Below, in pieces: positions 1 through 5,946 of a stretch of DNA of 8,896 bases. Source of the DNA: Streptomyces roseochromogenus subsp. oscitans DS 12.976 (lineage in GTDB: Bacteria; Actinomycetota; Actinomycetes; Streptomycetales; Streptomycetaceae); assembly GCF_000497445.1 (NCBI RefSeq), contig NZ_CM002285.1:3601071-3609966 (forward strand). The letters run 5' to 3'. The position numbers and the translations under genes were made by a program. The notes below the pieces were generated by a model that had not been told where the DNA came from, did not search any database, and saw nothing but the letters and a program-made list of their open reading frames with translations. Numbering within the stretch: position 1 is the first letter of the stretch; every line of letters begins with the position of its first letter.

Positions 1-723
1 GCCCTGCGCGCCGGCGACGGTCTGCTGCGCCGTCGTCCGTACGACACCCTCGACGCCCTGCGCCTTCGCACGGGCGGCCGCCTGCGTGACCTGGAGCTTG
101 GTCTGGGCGGCCGCCAGGGCCTCCTCCACCTCGGGGGCGAAGGAGGAGAGCGGGCCGAAGAGGTAGTCGATCTCGTCCTGAGCGGTGCCGTGTGCGGCGG
201 CCTGGGACACGGTCGAGGCGGCGTGTGCGGCCGCGTGGGTGACGTGACCGGTGACGTGCGTGCCGTCGGCCTGGACACGGGCCTGAGCGTGCGCCTGCGC
301 CTTACGGGCCGCCTGGGCGCCCCTGACGGCCTCGGCGCCCCGGATCTTCGCGGCGGCCGGAACCTTGGCGTCGACGTAGCGGCGGGCCTGGTCGTCGGTT
401 CCGGTGGCGCTGCCGGTGATCCGCGTCGACTGCAGGGACTGCGTGGCCTTGGCGGCGTTGTCCGAGACGGTCGCGGTGGTCGAGGCGGCCGTGCCGGTCA
501 GGCCGGAGACGGTCTGTCCGACGGTGTTCTGGACGCCGGAGACGGTGTCGTGAACACCGCTGAGAACGCCGTCGACCGTTCCGGCGACGGAGTCGGTGCC
601 CGCGTCCGGTGCGGACACGGAAGTGCTGGACAGTTCGTCGGCACTGGCGACGGACGAGCCGAGCGCCCATGCACCGGTGACCCCGGCGGCTATCACGATC
701 GAACGACGGATGTTCTTGTTCAT
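1..723 (-). CDS. Small secreted Ala/Val-rich protein, C-terminus beyond the window
   Basis: The frame is open from the ATG at 723-721 to the left edge, giving 241 residues without a stop, so the gene is partial. The N-terminus is a Sec-type signal peptide: positive start (MNKNIRR), hydrophobic core (residues 8-22), and VASA-DE with predicted cleavage after Ala28. The mature part begins Ser/Thr-rich. Residues about 45-75 form an amphipathic stretch with Val every three or four positions (for example VDGVLSGVHDTVSGVQNTV). Residues about 120-230 are Ala/Gln/Lys-rich and probably helical. No catalytic motif, cysteine pair or LPxTG signal is visible in the part seen. AAGGA about 13 nt upstream of the ATG is a rather distant ribosome site, but the signal peptide starting exactly here supports this start. 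The gene lies downstream of another exported protein gene on the same strand. Its function is unknown; a cell-envelope or secreted structural role is only an inference. Confidence 0.8.
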   Translation of the reverse strand, partial: MNKNIRRSIVIAAGVTGAWALGSSVASADELSSTSVSAPDAGTDSVAGTVDGVLSGVHDTVSGVQNTVGQTVSGLTGTAASTTATVSDNAAKATQSLQSTRITGSATGTDDQARRYVDAKVPAAAKIRGAEAVRGAQAARKAQAHAQARVQADGTHVTGHVTHAAAHAASTVSQAAAHGTAQDEIDYLFGPLSSFAPEVEEALAAAQTKLQVTQAAARAKAQGVEGVVRTTAQQTVAGAQG

Positions 724-757
724 TGCGTGCGTCAAGTCCTTCGAAAACATCTGGATG

Positions 758-788
758 CAGCTGAAAGCAGCTGAAAGCACCTGGAAAG
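758..788. repeat. Short direct repeat in the leader of the secreted protein gene
   Basis: CAGCTGAAAG occurs twice back to back (758-767 and 768-777), followed by a diverged third copy (CACCTGGAAAG, 778-788). It lies about 35-65 nt upstream of the start codon at 723. It could be a protein-binding site or a remnant of slippage; nothing in the sequence decides between them. Confidence 0.5.
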
Positions 789-807
789 AGCCGGAAACGG
801 CTAGGGG

Positions 808-878
808 TTCCGTCCGGAGACCGCTGAACGCGAGACGTGTGAGCGCGGATTGCGCTGATCACTGGGGGCCGGACGGAA
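808..878. other. Nested inverted repeats between the two exported-protein genes
   Basis: A perfect 10-bp inverted repeat (TTCCGTCCGG at 808-817, CCGGACGGAA at 869-878) encloses 51 nt. Inside it is a second perfect stem, AGCGC-GGATT-GCGCT (842-856). The element lies entirely in the 214-bp gap between the leftward genes ending at 938 and starting at 723. It is either in the 5' leader of the 723 gene or in read-through RNA from the upstream gene. It could be an RNA regulatory fold or a protein-binding dyad. No known riboswitch class is recognised. Confidence 0.4.
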
Positions 879-883
879 GGGCA

Positions 884-911
884 GACCTGTTCCGCCCCCG
901 CGCGACAGGTC
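884..911 (-). terminator. Possible stem-loop terminator after the exported protein gene
   Basis: GACCTGT (884-890) and ACAGGTC (905-911) form a perfect 7-bp stem around a 14-nt GC-rich loop. It starts 26 nt downstream of the TAG stop of the leftward gene at 938. No U-tract follows, which is common for Streptomyces terminators but lowers certainty. Confidence 0.3.
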
Positions 912-937
912 CGTGGCGGGGAGGTCGGCCGTGCTCT

Positions 938-1879
938 CTAGCCGGGGAAGACGGGGATGTCCCGGTGCCGTTCCCGGGTGCGGGGCGCGTCGACGCGCGC
1001 GGTGGCGCCGGGCGCGAACCGCAGGGGCGCCCGGTCGTCGAGGGGGAGGGCGTACGCGTCACCGTGGCCGGACACGTTGCCGTCGGCAGCCTGCTTGCCG
1101 AGCACACCGTCCGGATCCCCGGCGGGCGCGGACCGGCCGGGGGCACCCAGGGCGGCGGTGCCGTGCCGCACCAGGGCGTGCGCCACGGGCTGCGGCACGG
1201 AGATGGCCTCCGGGCCGTACCCGGCGACCGGCGCCGGTGCCCCGACGGCGGCACGGTCCGCGTGAGCGTGGGTGCGGGCGCCGGCGTGCCGCTGTTTCTG
1301 CCCCGCTGGGGCGAACACCGTCGCGTCACCGTGCCCCTGTGGGCGAGGCGCCGTCGACTGCGGCTCCGACGCCAGCTGGACGGCCGCGGCCGGGACTTGG
1401 GTCAGGCCGGGCAACGCCAGGGTGGGCGCGGATGTCCGCGGCTTCTCGACGGCTCGGGCGGCCGTGGCGTCGAGGGACCGGAAAACGGAGGCCACCACGT
1501 CGCGTACCGGCGTGACGGCCTGCGTGACGGCCTGTTCTACGACCTTACGCACGGGAGCGACGACCTGCTTACCCACTCGGTGCTGAGGAGCGGCAGACCG
1601 CTCGCCGGCCTCGTGCACGGGGGCGGCGACGCGCTCGGTGACCGTGCGGACCGCCCGCACCGGGTTCTCATGGCCGGTCTCTCCGAGCCGCGCCGAAGTC
1701 ACCTTCGCCGGCAGCGGGGTTCCGTCGGCCGCGTGCGCCTGTTCGCCGCAGAGGAATCCCAGCGCGAACAGTCCGCCCACCAGCACTGCCAGTTGGAGCG
1801 CACGCCGTCCCGCCGCCGTACGCAGCACGCGCACGGTGGTACCAAGGAGGGCTGCTGGGAAGGTCAAGGAGGCGGACAT
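938..1879 (-). CDS. Exported Pro/Ala-rich protein of unknown function
   Basis: The predicted protein has 313 residues. A basic stretch (VRVLRTAAGRR, residues 16-26) precedes a hydrophobic segment (about 27-43) and AHA-ADG, giving likely signal-peptidase cleavage after Ala50. The twin arginine at 25-26 is not followed by a full Tat consensus. Cys44 is not in a proper lipobox, so a lipoprotein is unlikely. Residues about 72-145 are helical in character, with Val at three- and four-residue spacing, resembling the shorter valine-periodic stretch in the secreted protein downstream. The remainder is Pro/Ala/Gly-rich and probably disordered. No enzyme motif is seen. ATG at 1879 was chosen because the signal peptide begins there; an upstream in-frame GTG at 1924 would add 15 residues and has no convincing ribosome site. 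It follows the VWA gene on the same strand after 207 bp, so it may have its own promoter. Function unknown. Confidence 0.75.
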   Translation of the reverse strand: MSASLTFPAALLGTTVRVLRTAAGRRALQLAVLVGGLFALGFLCGEQAHAADGTPLPAKVTSARLGETGHENPVRAVRTVTERVAAPVHEAGERSAAPQHRVGKQVVAPVRKVVEQAVTQAVTPVRDVVASVFRSLDATAARAVEKPRTSAPTLALPGLTQVPAAAVQLASEPQSTAPRPQGHGDATVFAPAGQKQRHAGARTHAHADRAAVGAPAPVAGYGPEAISVPQPVAHALVRHGTAALGAPGRSAPAGDPDGVLGKQAADGNVSGHGDAYALPLDDRAPLRFAPGATARVDAPRTRERHRDIPVFPG

Positions 1880-2086
1880 CCTCGGATCGGCACGGCACGG
1901 GCTCCACCGATCCTTGCACGACACGCCCGAAGCCGCGCAACCCCCCCTTATCCATGGGTAGTCATGTCCGTTTTCCTCTCTTCTGTATCGGTCTTCTGTA
2001 TCGCTCTTCTGAATCGGTCTTCTGAATCCCTCTTTTCCCGTGCCCCTCCTCTTCCTTTTCCGTACCCTCCACTTTCGTGCCCGGCG
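1880..2086 (-). other. Purine-rich leader region between the VWA gene and the exported protein gene
   Basis: No convincing gene lies here. On the leftward (transcribed) strand, about 1970-2075 is strongly purine-rich, with many Shine-Dalgarno-like blocks such as AAGGAAGAGGAGGGG. It is also poorer in GC than the flanking coding DNA. It contains the four-copy 13-bp repeat described separately. No terminator hairpin was found directly after the VWA stop, so some read-through into the exported protein gene is possible. I could not identify a -35/-10 pair with confidence. Confidence 0.55.
1981..2032. repeat. Four tandem copies of a 13-bp repeat
   Basis: The copies on the + strand are TTCTGTATCGGTC (1981-1993), TTCTGTATCGCTC (1994-2006), TTCTGAATCGGTC (2007-2019) and TTCTGAATCCCTC (2020-2032). 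Position 6 is T in the first two copies and A in the last two. Most other differences are in the third- and fourth-last bases. The array lies about 100-150 nt upstream of the exported protein start at 1879. The unit is AT-richer than the genome, and 13 bp is not a multiple of three. An iterated regulator-binding site is possible; so is a neutral minisatellite. Confidence 0.9.
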
Positions 2087-3253
2087 TCACACGGTGTCCG
2101 GTATCGGCAGCGGCCGCTTCTCGAGTGCCGCGGCCATGACCTCAGGGAACAGATCGGGCGTACAGGCGAAGGCCGGTGCACCGAGCGCGGCGAGCGCCGC
2201 CGCGTGCTCCCGGTCGTACGCAGGCGCGCCCTCGTCCGACAGTGCGAGCAGCACCACGAACTGCACCCCGGACGTCTTCATCGCCACCACCCGCTTGAGC
2301 ATCTCGTCACGGATACCGCCCTCGTAGAGGTCGCTGATCAGCACGACCACGGTTTCTGCGGGCCGGGTGATCTGGGACTGGCAGTAGGCCAGCGCCCGGT
2401 TGATGTCCGTACCGCCGCCGAGCTGGGTGCCGAACAGGACGTCGACCGGGTCGTCCAGCTGGTCGGTGAGGTCGACCACCGCCGTGTCGAAGACGACCAG
2501 CCGGGTGCTGATCGACCGCATGGAGGCGAGGACCGCGCCGAACACGGACGCGTAGACCACCGACGCGGCCATCGACCCGGACTGGTCGATGCAGAGCACG
2601 ACCTCCTTCTTCACCGACCGCGCGGCGCGCCCGTATCCGACGAGCCGTTCCGGCACCACCGTGCGGTACTCGGGCAGGTAGTGCTTGAGGTTGGCCGCGA
2701 TGGTGCGGTTCCAGTCGATGTCGTGGTGGCGCGGCCGGCTGATGCGCGCGCTGCGGTCGAGGGCGCCGGTGAGGGTGGCACGGGTACGGGTCGCAAGCCG
2801 CTTCTCCAGGTCCTCGACGACCTTGCGCACGACCGCGCGTGCCGTCTCCTTCGCCGTCTCCGGCATCGCCTTGTTCAGCGAGAGCAGCGTGCCGACCAGG
2901 TGCACGTCCGCCTCCACCGCCTCCAGCATCTCCGGCTCCAGCAGGAGTGAGGCGAGGCCGAGCCGGTCGATGGCGTCGCGCTGCATGACCTGGACGACGG
3001 AGGAAGGGAAGTACGTGCGGATGTCCCCGAGCCAGCGGGCCACGGACGGTGCCGAGGCACCGAGTCCCGCTGAACGGTCTCGGCCCGCCTGCGGTTTGTC
3101 CCCCTTGCCGTAGAGCGCGGCGAGCGTGCCGTCCATCGCCGCGTCCCGGCCGGACAGCGCGCATCCGGTGCCGTCGGCCTGGCCGCCGCCGAGCACCAGC
3201 CGCCAGCGCCGCAGCCGCTCCCGCGCCGGATCGTCCATGTCCGCCGCCGGCAT
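2087..3253 (-). CDS. CoxE-like VWA domain protein, partner of the MoxR ATPase
   Basis: The predicted protein has 388 residues and resembles E. coli YehP. The C-terminal half is a von Willebrand factor A domain with an intact metal-ion-dependent adhesion site: DQSGS at 223-227, Thr282 in GGGTD and Asp308 in ISDLYEGG. The first about 210 residues are a charged helical region (for example RERLRRWRLVLGGG at 11-24) typical of CoxE-like VWA proteins. There is no signal peptide, so it is cytoplasmic. VWA proteins of this class act with MoxR ATPases, using the bound divalent metal to contact a client; here the ATPase and DUF5682 genes lie directly upstream. The start at 3253 is preferred because GAGGAG lies 7 nt before it. 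The alternative ATG at 3268 overlaps the DUF5682 stop as ATGA and would add five residues; it also has a G-rich stretch upstream. Either way, translation is coupled to the DUF5682 gene. Identity is confident; the exact start is less so. Confidence 0.93.
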   Translation of the reverse strand: MPAADMDDPARERLRRWRLVLGGGQADGTGCALSGRDAAMDGTLAALYGKGDKPQAGRDRSAGLGASAPSVARWLGDIRTYFPSSVVQVMQRDAIDRLGLASLLLEPEMLEAVEADVHLVGTLLSLNKAMPETAKETARAVVRKVVEDLEKRLATRTRATLTGALDRSARISRPRHHDIDWNRTIAANLKHYLPEYRTVVPERLVGYGRAARSVKKEVVLCIDQSGSMAASVVYASVFGAVLASMRSISTRLVVFDTAVVDLTDQLDDPVDVLFGTQLGGGTDINRALAYCQSQITRPAETVVVLISDLYEGGIRDEMLKRVVAMKTSGVQFVVLLALSDEGAPAYDREHAAALAALGAPAFACTPDLFPEVMAAALEKRPLPIPDTV

Positions 3254-3268
3254 CGACTCGCTCCTCAT
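3254..3268 (-). promoter_or_regulatory. Ribosome site and ATGA junction deciding the VWA start
   Basis: The DUF5682 stop (TGA, 3267-3265) overlaps an ATG (3268-3266). The bases straight after contain GAGGAG (3266-3261), placed 7 nt before a second in-frame ATG at 3253. The stop, Shine-Dalgarno and restart are thus compressed into 18 bp, which fits termination-reinitiation coupling. Confidence 0.7.
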
Positions 3269-5946
3269 GTACCCACCCCCGCAAGGCTGTTGTCGTCCCT
3301 CGTCTCGAACGCGTCGTCCAGTCCGAGCAGCAACCGCAGCACCGGCAGTACGGCGTCGGCGCGCTCGGTGTCCGGCTCGGCAGCGAAGCCGGGTGTCACG
3401 GCGCCGTGGGCGGCCCGCCGGGCCACCCGGTCTCCCGGTCCGCACCGGACCAGTTCACCGAGTGTTCTGCGCACCCCCGGCTCATACGCCGCGAACGTGC
3501 GCCGCAGCAGCGGCAGTACGTCCGTGAACGCCTCCGCCGGAACCCCGGTCAGCCAGCTGTCCACCAGGCCGAGCAGCCGCTCGTCGTGCACCAGCAGCAG
3601 CCCTCCCCCGCCGCCGACGAAGCCCTCGATCCAAGCGGCCGCGTCGGCGGGCGGCGTCCCCGGCGACAGCGCGAGCCCCATCAGCCGCGCGGCCTCCTCG
3701 GAGCGCAACGCGCCGTCGTCCAGCAACAGCCGCACCGCCCGTCCCCGAAGCACGCCGGGCACGCTGTCCCGCACCGACAAGGTCCGCAGCACGGCCCGCC
3801 AACGGTCCCGCAGATCGCCTCGTCCGGCACCGGAGCCGTCGTACGTAGCTACGGGCAGTCGTGCGGCTGGGGCGGCACGGGCGGGCGCGGGAATACTGGG
3901 ACCGGCACCCACGCCCGCACCGGCGTCGGCTGGCTCTTTCCCACCGGCACCCACGCCCGGGCCGCCCCGGGCCCCGGCACCGACGCGCTCCACCGCGCCC
4001 GCACCGGCACCGGCACCGGCACCGGCACCGGCACCGGCCAGCGTCTCTGTCAGGAGTCCCACCGCCGTGTGCACGGCGTCCACATGGCCGCGCATCTCGT
4101 CCGCCGCGTCCCTGTCGAGCGCGGCACACGCCGGGGGCAGGCCGACGAAGATGCGCTCGGCGAGGCCCGCGGCGACACCGGCCAGCGCACCGGTGTCCGT
4201 GCCGCGTACGTCGCCGTAGCGCAGGGAGCGGACCAGGGCGGGCAGGGCTTGGGCGAGATGGCCGACGTCCGCGTCGAGCGCCGCCCGGTCGGCGAGCACC
4301 CGCATGACCACCGGCAGGGCATCCGGCAGACCGGCGAGCAGGCACTGCTCGGCGAGCGCGGTGATGTCGGCGAGGGCGCCCGCGCCGGTCGCGTCCGCCT
4401 CGGCCTTGGCCTGCGCAGCGGCCAGTACGGTCGTCCCCCACACGCCCGCCTCGGCGACCCGCACCGACAGCTCCGGCTCCCAGCGCAGCCGCCAGGTCTC
4501 CCGGAACGTGCCCGTGCTCCCCCGGGACCGCGCGGGCTCGCCCCAGCCGACGCCGAGCAGCCGCAGCCGGTGCAGCAGCCTGCTGCGGCCGGCGTCGGTC
4601 TCACCCCGCAGGTCCAGCTCCAGTTCGCGCTCCAGCGCCTCTGGTTTGAGTCGCAGCGCACGCTGTTGCCGGGCCAGATCACGCTGCAGCGGCACCGCCG
4701 GCGCAGACTCCGGGACCTCGCCGAGGACGTCCCCGACCACCAGCCGGTCGTGCACCAGCGCCAGCGGCACGTCCGAGCCCTCGCCCATCACCGCGCGCAC
4801 CGCGTCGATGGTCTCGACCAGCCCGGGCAGCGGGCGGCCGCGCAGCGCCGCCAGGGTCTCGGCGAGCCGGACGGCCTCGATGACATGGGCGGAGGAGACG
4901 ATCCGGTCCTCCTCGCGCAGCAGCCGGGCCACCTTGGTCAGCCACCGCTCGACCGGCCGGTCCGGGGCGTGGAACAGATGGCCGTACCAGCCCGGCGAGT
5001 CGATGCCCGCGCCGTATCCGCTGGACCGGGCTAGCCGACGGTGGGTCCAGGGCACCCAGGTCAGGTCGGTCTTGACCTTGGGCAGCCCCTTCAGCAGGGC
5101 CCGGTCGGCGGCGACGGTGGTCCTCTCGCGCAGCGCGGGCACATGCCAGGCCCCGCAGACCACGACCACCTCGTCCCCGAACTCCTTGCGTGCCGCGCGC
5201 AGTCGGAGCCGCATGTGCGCCTCGCGGACGAGGTCCCGGGCGTGCCCGCCCGCGCCGTACCGCTCGCGGAGCGCGCCCATGGCCTCCGCCAGCACGGCGA
5301 ACGGGGCGTAGGGATCCCGCTCGCCCGGGCCCCGGTGTTCGACGACGTCCTCCCACCAGCGTTCGGGATCGTCGTATCCGGCGGCCCCGGCGAGCGCGGC
5401 GAGCGGGTCGACCCGGACCTGCTCCCCGCTGTCCCGGCCCTCATCGGCGCACCGGTTCTCATCGCCGTCCCGGTTCCTGTCGGCGTCCCGGCTTTCGCCG
5501 GCGTCCTGTGGATCCCCGGCGGTCTCCGCGGCACCGGGTCCGGCGGGCGGTCCGGACCCGGCGGGAGCCTCCTCCGGCCCCCTCCCGCCCTCCTCCCAGG
5601 CGAGCGTGTGCGCGGCCGGCAGGTCGATGAAACGGGCCGGGACGCCGTGCTCCAGGGCCCAGCGGATCGCCACCCATTCGGGGCTGAACTCGGCGAAGGG
5701 CCAGAAGGCCGAGCGTCCCGGCTCGTCCACGGCATGGGCGAGCAGGGCGACCGGGGGCCGCAGGTCCGGGTCGGCGGCCAGCGGGATCAGTGCATCGGCC
5801 TCGGGCGGGCCCTCGATCAGGACGACGGCCGGCCGGGCGGCGTCGAGCGCGGTGCGCACCGCGCGGGCGGAACCGGGACCGTGGTGCCGCACCCCCAGCA
5901 GGAGCGGCCCGGAGTCATGGGCCTTGGGCCGGCGCGTGTCGTTCAT
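3265..5946 (-). CDS. DUF5682 family protein, possible EreA/ChaN/TraB-like enzyme
   Basis: The predicted protein has 893 residues, is cytoplasmic, and is the counterpart of E. coli YehM. The N-terminal domain (about 15-330) begins GVRHHGPGS (18-26), then VVLIEGPPEAD (41-51), FIDLP (106-110) and VVVCGAWHVPAL (261-272). These conserved His, Glu and Gly-Ala-Trp-His blocks resemble the EreA/ChaN/TraB-like fold, but no activity is shown for the family, so an enzyme role is inference. It is interrupted by an acidic, disordered insertion (about 118-180) made partly of six-residue repeats. Residues about 330-630 are helical. A Gly/Ala linker (636-685) leads to a helical C-terminal part (about 708-885). 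The ATG at 5946 overlaps the MoxR stop (ATGA) and has GGAGGTGA 4 nt upstream. An in-frame GTG at 5964 would add six residues but lacks such a site. The gene lies between the MoxR and VWA genes, suggesting it is the client or effector of that pair. Family confidence is high; function is open. Confidence 0.92.
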   Translation of the reverse strand: MNDTRRPKAHDSGPLLLGVRHHGPGSARAVRTALDAARPAVVLIEGPPEADALIPLAADPDLRPPVALLAHAVDEPGRSAFWPFAEFSPEWVAIRWALEHGVPARFIDLPAAHTLAWEEGGRGPEEAPAGSGPPAGPGAAETAGDPQDAGESRDADRNRDGDENRCADEGRDSGEQVRVDPLAALAGAAGYDDPERWWEDVVEHRGPGERDPYAPFAVLAEAMGALRERYGAGGHARDLVREAHMRLRLRAARKEFGDEVVVVCGAWHVPALRERTTVAADRALLKGLPKVKTDLTWVPWTHRRLARSSGYGAGIDSPGWYGHLFHAPDRPVERWLTKVARLLREEDRIVSSAHVIEAVRLAETLAALRGRPLPGLVETIDAVRAVMGEGSDVPLALVHDRLVVGDVLGEVPESAPAVPLQRDLARQQRALRLKPEALERELELDLRGETDAGRSRLLHRLRLLGVGWGEPARSRGSTGTFRETWRLRWEPELSVRVAEAGVWGTTVLAAAQAKAEADATGAGALADITALAEQCLLAGLPDALPVVMRVLADRAALDADVGHLAQALPALVRSLRYGDVRGTDTGALAGVAAGLAERIFVGLPPACAALDRDAADEMRGHVDAVHTAVGLLTETLAGAGAGAGAGAGAGAVERVGAGARGGPGVGAGGKEPADAGAGVGAGPSIPAPARAAPAARLPVATYDGSGAGRGDLRDRWRAVLRTLSVRDSVPGVLRGRAVRLLLDDGALRSEEAARLMGLALSPGTPPADAAAWIEGFVGGGGGLLLVHDERLLGLVDSWLTGVPAEAFTDVLPLLRRTFAAYEPGVRRTLGELVRCGPGDRVARRAAHGAVTPGFAAEPDTERADAVLPVLRLLLGLDDAFETRDDNSLAGVGT
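3901..3959. repeat. 17-bp direct repeat in the Gly/Ala linker of the DUF5682 gene
   Basis: ACCGGCACCCACGCCCG occurs perfectly at 3901-3917 and 3943-3959, 42 bp apart (14 codons, in frame). It encodes the repeated GVGAG pieces in the Gly-rich linker. It probably arose by local duplication. Confidence 0.7.
4003..4038. repeat. Six perfect copies of a hexanucleotide within the DUF5682 gene
   Basis: ACCGGC is repeated six times without error. On the coding strand it gives an alternating Ala-Gly run within residues 636-650 of the DUF5682 protein. Loss or gain of units keeps the reading frame and only changes linker length. Confidence 0.95.
5416..5505. repeat. Degenerate 18-bp repeats encoding acidic hexapeptides
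   Basis: Five consecutive 18-bp units encode DAGESR, DADRNR, DGDENR, CADEGR and DSGEQV (residues 148-177 of the DUF5682 protein), consensus roughly DxDExR. The two middle units are closest in DNA: TCATCGGCGCACCGGTTC at 5441-5458 and TCATCGCCGTCCCGGTTC at 5459-5476. The block sits in the acidic insertion between the two conserved parts of the N-terminal domain and is probably disordered. Confidence 0.8.

Noticed and set aside
302..862. A 186-codon minus-strand frame near the left end
   Set aside because: It overlaps the signal-peptide protein in another frame and is Arg-rich. The alternative frame from 723 has a clear signal peptide and codon bias.
1981..2032. CRISPR-like array
   Set aside because: The 13-bp units abut with no spacers and there are no cas genes.
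1948..2181. A 77-codon minus-strand frame through the 13-bp repeats
   Set aside because: It starts inside the VWA gene in another frame and its end is just the translated repeats. The 13-bp unit shifts frame each copy, which argues against selection on the protein.
596..2950. A 784-codon open frame on the + strand
   Set aside because: It runs antisense through two exported-protein genes, the repeat-rich gap and most of the VWA gene. It lacks any recognisable domain. Long antisense frames are expected in such GC-rich DNA.
3049..5034. A 661-codon open frame on the + strand
   Set aside because: It is antisense to the DUF5682 gene, with Arg/His/Pro-rich low-complexity translation and no domain. 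The opposite strand has a conserved family, strong ribosome site and coupled junctions.
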